Source: Rhodoferax sp. (GTDB taxonomy: Bacteria; Pseudomonadota; Gammaproteobacteria; Burkholderiales; Burkholderiaceae_C). From it: a stretch of DNA of 64,000 bases. This document shows, piece by piece, positions 1 to 10,600 of this stretch; within the stretch, counting starts at the first letter, position 1; every line of letters starts with the position of its first letter. The position numbers and the translations under genes were made by a program. Below the pieces are notes generated by a model. The model was not told the origin of the DNA. It ran no database searches and saw only the letters and a list, made by a program, of their open reading frames with translations. Location of the stretch: NCBI RefSeq assembly GCF_025354435.1, contig NZ_JANXMU010000058.1:30531-94530 (forward strand), read 5' to 3'.

Positions 1-2
1 TG

Positions 3-296
3 CGCGGCGAGGACTCGCTGGTGCGTGCCATCTGGGCCGGTAAACCCTTTGTGTGGCAAATCTACCCGCAAGACGACGATGCCCACCACGCCAAGCTGGA
101 AGCCTTTTTGGACATGGCCCAGGCCCCCGCCTCTTTACGGCAATTCCACCGGGTGTGGAATGGACTGGAAAGTAGCCCCCTGCCCCCGTTGGAATGGACC
201 GAATGGCGCAGCAATGTGCGGGCTTTACGTGGGCAGCTACTGCAGCAAGTCGACCTGGCCACCCAGCTGCTCGATTTCAAATCCAAAACCCGTTAA
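3..296 (+). CDS. earP: EarP, EF-P arginine rhamnosyltransferase (C-terminal part)
   Basis: This is the last 97 codons of a gene entering from the left edge. EarP transfers rhamnose from dTDP-L-rhamnose onto a conserved arginine of elongation factor P in the cytoplasm. The visible part holds the family's C-terminal nucleotide-sugar binding stretch, including WAGKPFVWQIYPQDD followed by H, and the typical coiled tail with LRALRGQLL-like helices. The gene sits just upstream of efp in the same direction (113 bp gap), the usual earP-efp order in betaproteobacteria and Pseudomonas. The N-terminal catalytic half lies outside the window. The match is by recognition of the conserved motif and the neighbour. 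Confidence 0.9.
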   Translation, partial: RGEDSLVRAIWAGKPFVWQIYPQDDDAHHAKLEAFLDMAQAPASLRQFHRVWNGLESSPLPPLEWTEWRSNVRALRGQLLQQVDLATQLLDFKSKTR

Positions 297-409
297 AATT
301 CAAGGCTTTGCCCAAACGGGCTGCTACCGGCAAACGCGAATGTTTTGCCCTACCCGCCGCAGACATCTTCTTTGAGAAGCATTGAGCGGCCCTCACCCCA
401 GAAAATGCT

Positions 410-964
410 ATGAAAATCGCCCAAGATATCCGCGCTGGCAACGTCATCATGCACGGCAAAGACCCCATGGTCGTCCTGAAAACCGAATACAGCCGCGGTG
501 GCCGCAATTCCGCCACCGTGCGCATGAAGCTCAAAAGCCTGATCGCCAACTTCAACACCGAACAAGTGTTCAAGGCCGACGACAAGCTCGACCAGGTCAT
601 TCTGGACAAGAAGGATTGCACCTACTCTTACTTTGCCGAACCCATGTACATCTGCATGGACACCGAATTCAACCAGTACGAAGTCGAAGCCGAGAACATG
701 GGCGACGCCCTGAACTACCTGGAAGACGGCATGGAACTGGAAGTCGTGTTCTACGACGGCAAGGCCATCTCGGTTGAACTGCCCACCAGCGTGCAGCGCG
801 AAATCACCTGGACCGAGCCCGCCGTCAAGGGCGACACGTCCGGCAAGGTGCTCAAGCCCGCCAAGATTGCCACCGGTTTTGAATTCGGCGTGCCGATCTT
901 CGTGGCCCAAGGCGACAAGGTCGAAATCGACACCCGTACCGGCGAATACCGCAAGCGCGTCTAA
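410..964 (+). CDS. efp: Elongation factor P, arginine-32 (rhamnosylated) type
   Basis: EF-P (184 aa, full length) binds between the P and E sites of the ribosome and relieves stalling at polyproline stretches. The three domains are present: an N-terminal KOW-like domain from [13 protein letters not shown], then two OB-fold domains ending in [11 protein letters not shown], the standard C-terminus. The loop tip reads YSRGGRNSA, which puts Arg at residue 32. This is the residue modified by EarP, unlike the Lys of E. coli-type EF-P modified by EpmA. No strong Shine-Dalgarno is visible before the ATG. A hairpin terminator follows directly. Confidence 0.98.
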   Translation: MKIAQDIRAGNVIMHGKDPMVVLKTEYSRGGRNSATVRMKLKSLIANFNTEQVFKADDKLDQVILDKKDCTYSYFAEPMYICMDTEFNQYEVEAENMGDALNYLEDGMELEVVFYDGKAISVELPTSVQREITWTEPAVKGDTSGKVLKPAKIATGFEFGVPIFVAQGDKVEIDTRTGEYRKRV

Positions 965-979
965 ACGCGGCTGACCGGC

Positions 980-1007
980 AAAAGGCTCCTTCGGGAGCCT
1001 TTTTTTA
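980..1007 (+). terminator. Intrinsic terminator of efp
   Basis: A perfect 7-bp stem AGGCTCC/GGAGCCT closes a TTCG tetraloop. It is preceded by an A run and followed by seven T residues. It lies 16 bp after the efp stop and separates efp from the helicase gene. The A run also gives it terminator character on the other strand. Confidence 0.93.
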
Positions 1008-1030
1008 TTGCGGCAAGAATATCCCCCACC

Positions 1031-3022
1031 ATGACCTTCACCAAAACCGTCGCGCATTTCGTCCCCAAAGCCCTCACGCCCACGGCGGAGCAAGTGGCGA
1101 TCCAGATAAGCCCGGCGCGGATGGCCATCGTGGAAGCCAACGCGGGCGCCGCCAAAACCACGGTGCTGGCCTTGCGCATGGCTGAGGCCTGGACGCGGGG
1201 CACCCGGGCCGGGCAGATTTTTGCGCTCACCTACACCGACGCGGCCTGTGGGGCCTTGCGCGGTGCTTTAAAGAAAATTGGCGTGCCCGCAGCCGTGGCG
1301 CAGCAGATGCGCATCCAGACCTTTGAAGCCTTCAGCACCCAGGTGCTGGCCGAGATCGAAGGCGGCCAGGTGCCGGTTTACACCGAGGCGGAACAGTTCA
1401 GCCCGGTGATCTGGGAGGCCGTGCAGCAGGTGGCAGAGCACCCCGATGCCCGCTGGCGCTCCGAGCTGCTGATGCCCACCCTGGGCGACCACGGCATGAC
1501 AGACAGCTTCCTGCAGCAGGGCGAAATCCTCAAAGGCACGCTGCGCGATGTGCTGGAGCGCGATGACCAGGCCGTGTCGCCCGACTATGCCGACAGCATT
1601 GGCACCGAATACACCCAGTTCAAGATTCATTTGGCGTTCGAGCGCATCCGCTGCGCCAACCCCGAAAAGCCCGCCTTCCGCGGGCCGCAGGATGCCACCT
1701 ACGACCTCGCCTGCCTGCTGCACGGCGGGGAATCGATGCGGCACACGTCCAGCTGGCCGCAGGCCGTCAAAGTGCTGGTGGTCGACGAAATGCACGACAT
1801 GAACCAGGCCATGTTCATCCTGCTGCGGGCGCTGCTGGCAAGCAACCGCTGCTTCTTCTGCGGCGTGGGCGACATCGACCAGGTGATCCACAAAGCCACC
1901 GGTGCCGATGCGCAGTTCATGCGCTCGGCCCTGGAAGCGCACAGCACGCACGCCGTGCAGCGCTACCCGCTGACGCACAGCTTTCGCTTCAGCCCGGCCT
2001 TGGCCAAGCTGGCCGGTGCCGTGGCCCGCAACAAACCCTACGCCTCCCTGGCCCCCCACGCCACCAGCGTCGCGGTGCAAAGCTACACCGACAACGCCGA
2101 CTGCGCCCGCCAAGTGGTGGAAGCCGCCATGCAGTGGAAGGCCCAGCCCAAGGCCAAGATGGACGCGTTCGCCGTGCTGCTGCGCCACCCGCACCAGTCG
2201 GTGCAGATCGAAAACGCCTTGATCACCGCAGGTATTGCCTACACCACCCAGGGCTTTGACAGCTATGTGCAGCGCCCCGAGGTGCTGCTGCTGCGCGGCC
2301 TGCTGGCGGTGGCCACCGACGACTTGGCCAGCATCACCGCCGAGCAGACACGCAAAAATATCCTGCGTGCCTTGGTGTTTTTTGCCGAATCGCGTATCCA
2401 GGTGGACGGCCGTGAGCACGAATCCCAGCAGGAACTGCTGGACGACGCGGTGCGCGCCGTGGCCGTAGCCCCGACGTTTTTGAAATCATTCTTTGAGAAC
2501 CAGGTGCTACGCAATGCCCCGGCAAGCACCCGCCAGCGGCTGCAGGCTGCCGTTGACACCATCCGCAACCACACCGGCCCAGGCCTGCTGGCAGCCGTGC
2601 TGGCGGCCCTGCACGCACCTTCGCTGGTGCGCAACGTGCTGACCTCCACCCGCCGCCGCCTGGAAGCCGAGTCGAATCTGGCCTGGCTGGCCCAGGCGGC
2701 CGAGGGCTTTGCCAGCCCGGCCCAGTTTTTCCAGCACCTGAACGCCATCGAGCAAAAGCAGCAGACCAGCCCCAAAGATAAAGCCGCCAGCCTGCTGATC
2801 GCCAGCATCACCAGCGTCAAAGGTTTGGAATTTGATGCGGTACTGCTGCCCTACCTGGCGCAGGGCGAATTCCCCGATCCACAGGGCGATGCCGATGAAG
2901 AACTGAACACGCTGTACGTGGGTCTCACCCGCGCACGGCGTGCGCTCAGCGTGTACATCCACGCAGAGCGCCCCGGCGGGTTCAGTGGATTTTGCAAGCC
3001 CCCGGAGCCGCCGGTTCGATGA
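1031..3022 (+). CDS. UvrD/Rep-like superfamily 1 helicase with altered motifs
   Basis: A 663-aa predicted ATP-dependent DNA helicase or translocase of the UvrD/Rep group. Recognisable SF1 motifs are: motif I near residue 36 as EANAGAAKTT, where the usual form is AGxGSGKT and the glycine before Lys is Ala; motif Ia with ALTYTDAA; motif II as VVDEMHDMN in place of DEFQDTN; motif III around GVGDIDQVIHKATGAD; motif V as SVKGLEFDAVLLP; motif VI as YVGLTRARRAL. The catalytic Lys, Asp-Glu and the motif VI arginines are kept, so ATPase activity is plausible. Its 3' end overlaps the convergent glycosyltransferase gene by 41 bp. The exact DNA-repair role cannot be told from sequence. Confidence 0.85.
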   Translation: MTFTKTVAHFVPKALTPTAEQVAIQISPARMAIVEANAGAAKTTVLALRMAEAWTRGTRAGQIFALTYTDAACGALRGALKKIGVPAAVAQQMRIQTFEAFSTQVLAEIEGGQVPVYTEAEQFSPVIWEAVQQVAEHPDARWRSELLMPTLGDHGMTDSFLQQGEILKGTLRDVLERDDQAVSPDYADSIGTEYTQFKIHLAFERIRCANPEKPAFRGPQDATYDLACLLHGGESMRHTSSWPQAVKVLVVDEMHDMNQAMFILLRALLASNRCFFCGVGDIDQVIHKATGADAQFMRSALEAHSTHAVQRYPLTHSFRFSPALAKLAGAVARNKPYASLAPHATSVAVQSYTDNADCARQVVEAAMQWKAQPKAKMDAFAVLLRHPHQSVQIENALITAGIAYTTQGFDSYVQRPEVLLLRGLLAVATDDLASITAEQTRKNILRALVFFAESRIQVDGREHESQQELLDDAVRAVAVAPTFLKSFFENQVLRNAPASTRQRLQAAVDTIRNHTGPGLLAAVLAALHAPSLVRNVLTSTRRRLEAESNLAWLAQAAEGFASPAQFFQHLNAIEQKQQTSPKDKAASLLIASITSVKGLEFDAVLLPYLAQGEFPDPQGDADEELNTLYVGLTRARRALSVYIHAERPGGFSGFCKPPEPPVR

Positions 3023-4565
3023 TGCCCCAACGGATCACGCCAGTGGCGTGGTCGGTGGCCTCTTGCTGGGACACGGCCCAGGGCAGGTTCCACACGCCGG
3101 TATCGGTGGCTCGGGCCATCAGTGCATTCAGGGCCGGACTGTTGTCCGATGCGCCGGTGGCACCGGTGGTCTGGTTATCCAGCACCAGCGCACCGCAATC
3201 GCGCACGGCATCGGCATCCACCCACGGCGACTTGAACAGATGGCCGTCGATCAGCACGGCCACGCGCTGCGGGCTGTTGGCTACGATATTGCCGCCCAGC
3301 CAGATGTCAGACACCACCAGACGCAGCGGCGCATCGGTATGGGCCTTCCAGACCAGCATTGCGTTATGGGCCAGCACCGCACCGGGGAAGTTCGCCCGGG
3401 TTTTGCGGTGCAGGTGGTCGGCCAGCACCGTCTTGCTGACGGTCATACCCACACTCAGCACCACATGCGCGGCCACCACAAACACCAGCACCCGGCGCAG
3501 CATCTGCGGGGTGTCGACGCGGCGCACCAGCGCCATTACCAGCAGGCCGCTGCATAAGAACGCGTTGGTACCCCAGCGCGACTGCAGCTCGGTGCGGCTG
3601 GCGATGCCGTAAATGGTGGTCAGCACCAGGGGCGACAATGCCGCCACCCACAAAAACAAGCGCTCCTGGGCGGGTAGCACAGGCAACAGGCGTGCGCTGG
3701 CGATCGGGTCTACCGCTTTGCGCGGCCAAAAAACAAAGCCCAGGCAGGCCAGCAAGGGCAGCGTGCGGAAGAACTGCATCAGAGCAAACTCAAACAGGCT
3801 GCGCAGGCCCTCTAGCCAGCCGGACATAGGCTGGGCCACCGAATGGGCGTATTGGAAGGGTAAAAAGTTGGTCTTCTCCAGCCAGATGGCGTGGGGCACC
3901 AGCACCAGCACAAACACCACGGTCGCCATGGCCAGCCCCTGCCAAGTACGGCGGTGGTGCAGGCGGCGGTCCAGCAGCAGGTACAGCACCAGGCCAGCAA
4001 GCGGCAGCAAGGCCACGTACTTCACCAGCATGCCCAGCCCGGCAAACAGCCCGGTCAGCGCCCAGAGTCGCAAGTGGCCGCGCCGGGTCGCCCAGTAGAA
4101 AAACAGCGCGGTGGCCGCTTGGAACGGCAATTCCACCAGGCTGTGGTTGAAGTTGTCGCCGCCCAGGTTGTGGTAGGTCACCAGCGAGGTCAGGGCCATG
4201 GCGATCAAGGAGCGCTGCGGCGACATGAATTCGCAGCCCAGCCGCCAGGTCAGTGCCAGCGCCACCACGATGCACACCTGGGTCGCCACGAAAGGCAGCG
4301 CAATCGACGGGCCAAACACCTGCAGCAGCAGGTGCATGATCCACGACGGCATGGGCGGGTGTTTCCAATAGCCGCTTTCCATCGAAAACGACCAGATGAA
4401 CTGCTCGGCCGAGTCGATCTCGGGGGCGTTGTAGGTCAGCCCGAAGGCAAAGCCCCATAACAGCACCTGGCCCACACACAAGGCCAGCACCAGATGCCAG
4501 GCCGGGCGCACCGCCAGGGCGGTTACCGCAGAACCTGGCAACGGAGCAGGTATGGGGGTGGACAT
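2982..4565 (-). CDS. GT39/PMT-family membrane glycosyltransferase
   Basis: A 527-aa polytopic inner-membrane protein related to the ArnT/PMT glycosyltransferases, which move a sugar from a polyprenyl-phosphate donor onto a lipid or protein on the periplasmic side. The N-terminal membrane helix is followed by the first periplasmic loop with acidic residues (NAPEIDSAEQF) typical of the family. About ten further hydrophobic helices follow, with KHPPMPSW and GGDNFNHSLVELPFQ in the catalytic half. The donor and acceptor are unknown. Its 3' end overlaps the helicase gene on the other strand. Upstream, 92 bp separate it from the DUF349 gene, with a small CCCTGG/CCAGGG hairpin at 4622-4639. Confidence 0.82.
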   Translation of the reverse strand: MSTPIPAPLPGSAVTALAVRPAWHLVLALCVGQVLLWGFAFGLTYNAPEIDSAEQFIWSFSMESGYWKHPPMPSWIMHLLLQVFGPSIALPFVATQVCIVVALALTWRLGCEFMSPQRSLIAMALTSLVTYHNLGGDNFNHSLVELPFQAATALFFYWATRRGHLRLWALTGLFAGLGMLVKYVALLPLAGLVLYLLLDRRLHHRRTWQGLAMATVVFVLVLVPHAIWLEKTNFLPFQYAHSVAQPMSGWLEGLRSLFEFALMQFFRTLPLLACLGFVFWPRKAVDPIASARLLPVLPAQERLFLWVAALSPLVLTTIYGIASRTELQSRWGTNAFLCSGLLVMALVRRVDTPQMLRRVLVFVVAAHVVLSVGMTVSKTVLADHLHRKTRANFPGAVLAHNAMLVWKAHTDAPLRLVVSDIWLGGNIVANSPQRVAVLIDGHLFKSPWVDADAVRDCGALVLDNQTTGATGASDNSPALNALMARATDTGVWNLPWAVSQQEATDHATGVIRWGIIEPAAPGACKIH

Positions 4566-4657
4566 AGGCGGGCAAGCTCGGTGGAGATAGCGTTCGGAGC
4601 ACTCAAAGCGCCCCGAACAGGCCCTGGCGCATACCAGGGTGGATGGCGTAAGCGGGA

Positions 4658-7501
4658 TCAGCGCTTGCTCAGCAGCACCTTCAGCACGGTCTGCATGCGG
4701 CGGGCATTGCCTGCATCAAAGCTGCTGGCCAGCACCTTGGCCGTGTCCTGCGCCCAGGTTTGGGCCGGTGGCGGGTCGTTACGCTTGGTCAGCAGTTGCA
4801 ATTGCAGCATGCGGCGGGCGCTGATGTGCTCGGCGGGGGTCGGCGCTTCGGCCGCCATTTCCAGGCGCAGCAGCGCTTCGGCAGCCGCTTTGTCATCCGC
4901 CTTGGGCGCGGCGGTGATGCTTTGCGACCAGGCGGTGCGGGTGGCGGGATTGACACCCGCGCCCAGGGCCTGGGCGGAGGGCAACTGTTCGACATCGCGC
5001 TTTTCCCAGGCGGTCAGTAGGTCGGTGAGGACCTCGCCGTGGGCCTGGGCGGCCAGCTTCTTCAGGGCGTGCTGGGCATTTTCCAACGCATCACGCTGGG
5101 CGCGGAAGGCGGCATCGCCCAGGCGCGGGCCGCGGTCTTCGAATGCGGGGCGCTCGCCAAAGCGGGCACCGTCACGCGAAGGACGGTCACCGCGCTCGCT
5201 GCGGATCGGCTCGAACTTGTTGTCGCCAGGACGCGGCGCACCGCGTGGGCCGTCTTTGCGGTCGCCAAACTTGCCGCCACGGCCCGCGGCAGCAGGCTCG
5301 GCTTTTTTCATACCAGGGCGGTCGTCGCCGCGCATGGCCACTACCGGCTTGCGCACGGGTTTGGGCGGCTCGACTGGAGCGGCCTCGGCAACCGGTTCAG
5401 CTGCAGATTCGGCATCCGCTACGGTTTCAGTAGCGTCTTGCGTAGACTCTGTCTGTACTGGAGCCTGATTTTCTTCAGAAACTTCGGCAGCATCAACAAC
5501 GGGCGCAGCGGCCTGTGCTTCAGCTTGCACGGCGGATTCGGCAACAGCTTCGGCCTTGTCGGCTTGCACCGCAGCCTGCGCCAGGGCCTGGCCACGCAGC
5601 GCGGCTTCCAGGCCAGTCATGGCGGTACGGATCTTTTGGGCATCGCCGGTGGCGTTGGCAGCATCCAGGGCCTTGGCGGCGTCCAACACCATGCGGTCGC
5701 GGTCGCTCAGGGCCGAGGCGGATTTTTCGCGCTCTTCGGTCTTGCGGTTGAAGGCATCGTCCAGCGGCTTGCGGAACGCGTCCCACAGCTTTTGTTCGAA
5801 CTTGCGGTCCATGGGCACGCCCTGGGCCTCGGCCTGCCAGCGTTGCTGCAGGGCCTTGACGGCATCGATGCGCAGCACCGGGGCAGCGCCCAGCACCTTG
5901 GCTTCTTCGATCATGGCGTGGCGGCGGTCGACGCTGGCTTTTTGCAAATTCTCCAGCGGCGCGGCGGCCAGGCCGATGGCCTCTTTCCACAGCGGCTGCA
6001 TTTCGGCAAAGGCTTTTTCGCCCAGGTGGCCGGCATCGCGCCAGCGGTCGCCAAACTGGTGCAGGATGCGGGAAAAGCCCTTCCAGTCACCGTCTTTGGC
6101 CGTCACGTTCTCGGCGGCCCAGGCCTTGACTTCTTCGATCAGGGCGACGCGCTGGGCTTTGTGGGCCACGGCATCGGTCTTGACCTTGTCCAGCCAGGCT
6201 TCCACGACCTTGTAGGCTTCGTTGCAGGCTTCGTCAAAACGCTTCCACAGTGCGTGGTTGGGCACGCCGCCTTGGTCGGTTTGCTTCCATTGCTCGCGCA
6301 TCTGGCGCAGCGTGTCTTGCATCTTGCGGCCGCCCAGGGCGTGGCCTTCGGGGCGTTTCAACAAGCCCTCAGCCTTTATCAACAATTCCTCGCGCAGTTG
6401 GTCGGCGCGCCAGCGCTGCCAGCCTTCCAGCTCACCAGCGGCGGCCAGGGCGGCTTGGGCGGCGTTGCCCAGTTTGTCGTCCACCAGGCGGTTATGTTCT
6501 TTGAGGGCGTTGCGCAGGGCAGCAGCGGCACCGGCACTGGCTTTGCCATGGCCTTCGGCAACTTCTTGCTCGACCTTGGTGAGTGCGTCTTGCACGGCCT
6601 TGTTGGCGGCTTCACGCAGGGCGGGGTCCACCGGGGCCTTGGGGGCGCGGCCTGGGTTGGCGGCCCGGTCTGTTTTAGCGGTTTCCAGCGGCACACCGCG
6701 GGCTACGCGCAATTCATCGGCCCAGACATTGACGGGCGGCAAAGGTGCAGCCGCGTCGGCATCGGCCGCCACCGTGGTGGCCAACGCGCCTTGGAAAGCC
6801 TCCCACACCACCAGCAACTGGCCACGCGAGGCATCCAGCATGGTCGGGTATTTGCCGTCTACGCTACTCCAGTTGGCATCGGCAGCCAGCGCGGTGGCCT
6901 GGTCTTGCCAGTGTTGCACGTCGGTGCGCAGCACTTCCAGGGCGGTCTGGGCATCGCGCCAGGGCTTGGTGGACAGCACTTCGATACGCTGGGCCAGCAG
7001 CACAGCGGCTTCGCGTTGGACTTGCACGCGGTGTTGCAGGTCTTCGATGCCTTTGACGCGGTCGGCCAGCTGCACGCGCAGGGCGGCCAGCGGCTCTTTG
7101 CTCAGCGGCGCACCGGCTTTGGCGGCATCGCGCTGCCAGGCCATGGCATCGGCCATGTTCAGGCGTGGCAGTTCGAGCAGGGCCGTGGCCTTGCGAGCCC
7201 ATTCGGCGGCGATGAGTTCGGCACCCTTGGTGCGCTTGAGTTCGTCGAGCTTTTCGCGCAGCGGCTTGGCGGCACCGCGGTCGCGCCCGTTCAGCTCCTG
7301 GAACACCTCGTGCATCTGCTCGTAGCTGGGGTTGGTGACCAGCCAGTCGCGGATGCGCTGGGCGCGCTCGCCCGCTGTGTGGGCCGAGAAAGCGCCGCCG
7401 GTCAGGGCGTCGAGCGGATGCGGTTCGTTGGATTTGGTAGTCACGGCGGGCTTTTCAGACACAGGTGCGGGCGCGGTTTTGGGATTGGAGAAACCAAACA
7501 T
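4658..7501 (-). CDS. DUF349 domain protein
   Basis: A 947-aa, largely helical, Ala/Glu/Lys-rich cytoplasmic protein with repeated DUF349-type segments, each with a Trp and W/F-x-x-F pattern (KPWRDAQTA, GDWKGFSRILHQF, LGEKAFAEMQPLWKEA). DUF349 proteins are conserved in beta/gammaproteobacteria and their role is unknown. The start is taken as the ATG giving MFGFSNPKTAPAPV, because the frame upstream is low-complexity and non-conserved. Residues roughly 655-770 form an Ala/Glu/Val-rich linker, and residues 678-695 of it are encoded by a copy of the dispersed palindromic repeat. The region 770-820 is Arg/Gly/Asp-rich. Long frames on the opposite strand are base-composition shadows. Confidence 0.85.
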   Translation of the reverse strand: MFGFSNPKTAPAPVSEKPAVTTKSNEPHPLDALTGGAFSAHTAGERAQRIRDWLVTNPSYEQMHEVFQELNGRDRGAAKPLREKLDELKRTKGAELIAAEWARKATALLELPRLNMADAMAWQRDAAKAGAPLSKEPLAALRVQLADRVKGIEDLQHRVQVQREAAVLLAQRIEVLSTKPWRDAQTALEVLRTDVQHWQDQATALAADANWSSVDGKYPTMLDASRGQLLVVWEAFQGALATTVAADADAAAPLPPVNVWADELRVARGVPLETAKTDRAANPGRAPKAPVDPALREAANKAVQDALTKVEQEVAEGHGKASAGAAAALRNALKEHNRLVDDKLGNAAQAALAAAGELEGWQRWRADQLREELLIKAEGLLKRPEGHALGGRKMQDTLRQMREQWKQTDQGGVPNHALWKRFDEACNEAYKVVEAWLDKVKTDAVAHKAQRVALIEEVKAWAAENVTAKDGDWKGFSRILHQFGDRWRDAGHLGEKAFAEMQPLWKEAIGLAAAPLENLQKASVDRRHAMIEEAKVLGAAPVLRIDAVKALQQRWQAEAQGVPMDRKFEQKLWDAFRKPLDDAFNRKTEEREKSASALSDRDRMVLDAAKALDAANATGDAQKIRTAMTGLEAALRGQALAQAAVQADKAEAVAESAVQAEAQAAAPVVDAAEVSEENQAPVQTESTQDATETVADAESAAEPVAEAAPVEPPKPVRKPVVAMRGDDRPGMKKAEPAAAGRGGKFGDRKDGPRGAPRPGDNKFEPIRSERGDRPSRDGARFGERPAFEDRGPRLGDAAFRAQRDALENAQHALKKLAAQAHGEVLTDLLTAWEKRDVEQLPSAQALGAGVNPATRTAWSQSITAAPKADDKAAAEALLRLEMAAEAPTPAEHISARRMLQLQLLTKRNDPPPAQTWAQDTAKVLASSFDAGNARRMQTVLKVLLSKR
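5427..5490 (+). repeat. Dispersed palindromic repeat, family A (inside DUF349 gene, antisense)
   Basis: The stretch beginning CAGTAGCGTCTTGCGTAGAC and ending around GAGCCTGATTTTCTTCAG matches the repeat consensus and most closely the copy at 28003-28056. It is coding on the minus strand, where it is read as NQAPVQTESTQDATETVA. The CaiB-type copy gives the related NQPVAQVESTQTAITSVA in the same frame. Confidence 0.7.
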
Positions 7502-7692
7502 GGATGAACTTATTCTTGGAGGTTGGCCAGCGGATCCCGGCCAGGTTTTCACCATATGGCCGGTATCCGCGAAGGGTAAATAAACAAGTGGCCCATGGGC
7601 CACAAGCGCCCTGCGGCCACTGGGGCCACATCCGGGCAAGACCGCTATTTTCGCCGCTTTTCAGGCGGAGTTGTAAATCGCGCAGATTGGCA

Positions 7693-10600
7693 TCACGGCA
7701 TGGCCAGTTGCAGGTCGGCCTGGGGCTTCCAACCCGTGCCTTCATCGACGGTTTTGGAGGCGCCCAGAAACAGTCGGTCCAGCGGCAATTGTTGGGTCGC
7801 CAGGTAGTCGCGCACCGCCACGCCGCGCTGGATGGCGAGCTGGCGGATGGCATCGTCGTCGGCAGGCATATTGGCCAGCAGCAGTTGCTCCATCTCGGGT
7901 ACCGGCAGGTCTTTGACCAGGCCCAGGGCGTTGCGCGGCTTGGGGAAGTTGGCGCGCTTGTAAATGGCTTTGAGCAGGGTCGCGTATTCGGCATCGGACA
8001 CGGCGGGGTCTGCGAGTGCATCCTCGGCGCCGGTATCTCCCTCGTCCTTGGGAGCTGCCAGGGACGTGCCTTGCAGCACGGTGTTGCGGCGTTTTTCGGC
8101 CTCGACGCGGCGGCGCAGTTTTTCACGCTGCAGCGCATCGCGCTCGGCATTCAGACTGGCGCTACCCACCACGGTGAGCTTCAAGGTGGGCCGTTCGGTC
8201 AAGGCCTTGGCGACTTTGTCCAGGCCTGAGCGGGCCTCGGGGGTCAAAGCCGCGCTGCCCAGCGGGAAGTTGACCGTACCAAGCGCGTCCGCCCCGCCGC
8301 CAAAGGCATGGGCCAGCAGGCTGAACGGCGCGGTGATGGCCTTGGTGATGAGGTTGCCAAGGATTTTGAAGATTACCGGGCCGATACGGAACTGCGGGTC
8401 GTTCAGCGAGCCCGACAACGGCAGGTCGAGGTTGATCACGCCATTGCTGTCGGCCAGCAGGGCCACGGCCAGCTTGACCGGCAGGCTACTGGGTGCGCCC
8501 GGCACCTGCTCGCCAAAGGTCAGCTGGTTGAGGATGATGCTGTTGGTGGCGGTGAGCTGGCCGTTGGGCAGCACCACGTAGTGCACGTCGATGCTGAGCT
8601 TGCCGCGCTCGATGCCATGGCCCACGTAGAACACGCTGTACGGCGACAGGCCGGGTAGCTCCAAGTCGGTGACCTTGCTTTTGATGTCCAGCGCCAGCGG
8701 TTTGGCCAGGGGATTGAGCTTGCCTAAAATCTCCAGCACGGCGGAGTCGCCCACGCGGCCACGCAGCTCCAGGTCGGCCATCTGCACGGCACCGGCCACG
8801 GGCACGGAGGCAAACGCACCCAGCCGCCCGGTCAGGGCGCTGAGGTTGGCGCTGTAGTTGGGTTTGATGAAGTGGTCGGTGAACAGCACCCGGCCGTTCA
8901 CCAGGCTGATGCCGCCAAAGCGCACCACCGCGCCACCGGGTTCAGCTTCCTTTTTCAAGTCTTTTGGGGCGCTAGCGCTTGATGCTGCTGCGCTAACAGC
9001 TACAGTATTAGCAGCAGAAGCGGTTTCTGCGGCACTGGGCTTGACCAGGTCTTGCAGGTTCAGACGGCCGTTTTCATTCAGTACCAGGCGGGCGTAGAAG
9101 TCGCTGAGGGCAGTTTCCTTGACATCCACGGTGGTGGGGCTGGCGGGCGACACGGACACGTCTAGCCCGCGCAGGTTCAGCAGCTTCCAGCGCAGCAGAG
9201 CCTGCTCGCTGGAGGCATCGGCCACCGCCGCCGCCGTGGCCGCAGCCCCGAGCGGTGCGGAACTGGGGGCCGTGGGGGCCGCCGCCTGGATGGCGACCAT
9301 GGCGACCCCGTTGTTGGCGCGGAAGTCTTCCAGCGTGCCGTCGCCCTTGACCTTCAGCACCGGGCCGGCCGGGCTGGCGGTGTAGGCCACCTGGCCTTTG
9401 AAGCTGGTGTCGGCGCGCACGATGTCCACGTTCAGCGACGCGCCGAAATACGGCTCAAAGGCGTGCAGCGGCAGGTGCAGCAGGTCCACCTGGCCCACAG
9501 CGGCCAGCGGTTGCAGGGCCAGCGTGCCTTTGTAGGCCAGCCGCCCCGGCTCGACATTGCGGGAGTTTTCTGCGCCAATACGGGCGCTGATGGTCAGGGG
9601 CGAGGCTTTGGCGCTGCCTGGCACCAGGTCTTTCATCTGCACACTGAGGGCGCTGATATCCACAGCCACCGGCTGGTAGGTGGACTGGTCGAGGAAGGAC
9701 AGCGCGCCCCCCTCCAGCGCCAAGTCTGCAATGCTGACGGCCCAGGGGGCACTGGCGGGCGCGGCAGGCGTGGATTTCGCCTCGGCATGGGCCGCAGGAG
9801 GTTTCAGCCAACGCTCAAACATCCAGTGGCCATCGGTGCTACGCTCCACTTTGGTGCGCGGCTCGGTCAGCACCAGCTTGCCGATCTGCACACGCTGCGC
9901 TGTGACATCGACCACCGCCTGGCTGAGCTGCAGCTGGCGCAGGCTGAACAGTGCCGATGGGGCGGCTTTGCTCTTGGACTTGTCTTTGGTCGCGTCCTTG
10001 GTTTTGGTATTGTCCGTACCGGTTTCACCCAGGGCCAGCCGGTCCAGCGTGAGCTGTCTAGCCGTCACCTGCAGCGCACCCGCGGCTTGCCAGTGGACTT
10101 GCAGATCCGCTCCCAACTGGCCGCTGAGCCGGGGCTCCAGGGTGTTGGCCAGGTACGGCGCGGCAAGGGCCAGCGGCAGGCCACCCAGGGCGGCATCCAC
10201 GTTGGCTTCTACATCGGTGGTGGTGCCGCTGAGCTTCAATTCGGCAGGCGTTGCCGAGGCGGCGCCGCCACCATCGACCTGCGCCGAGGCAGTGAACGCC
10301 AGCGGCTGGGTAAATGGCCAGGTGATGGCCGATGCGTCCACCGTCACGCCGTGCAGGGCCACCTCGGCGGCTGGGCGGGTGCTGGCATCCAGCCAGCGCA
10401 GCGTGCCGTCTTGCAGAGCCAGCTTGGCAACGCTGACTTTCCAGCCCGCGTCATTTTCAGTATCTTTTATGCCGCTAGCGCTTGATTTACCTGCACTAGT
10501 AGCTATGGTTTTTGTAGTTTTGGCCGGGGACGTGAATTGCAGATTGCCCGCAGCGTCGCGGCGCAGATCGACCACCGGGGCGCTAAGCGCAATTTCGCTG

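Noticed and set aside
5039..7507. Very long open frame (822 codons) on the plus strand opposite the DUF349 gene
   Set aside because: A product of high-GC codon bias. The translation is low-complexity, with no recognisable domain, and the minus-strand frame is a known family.
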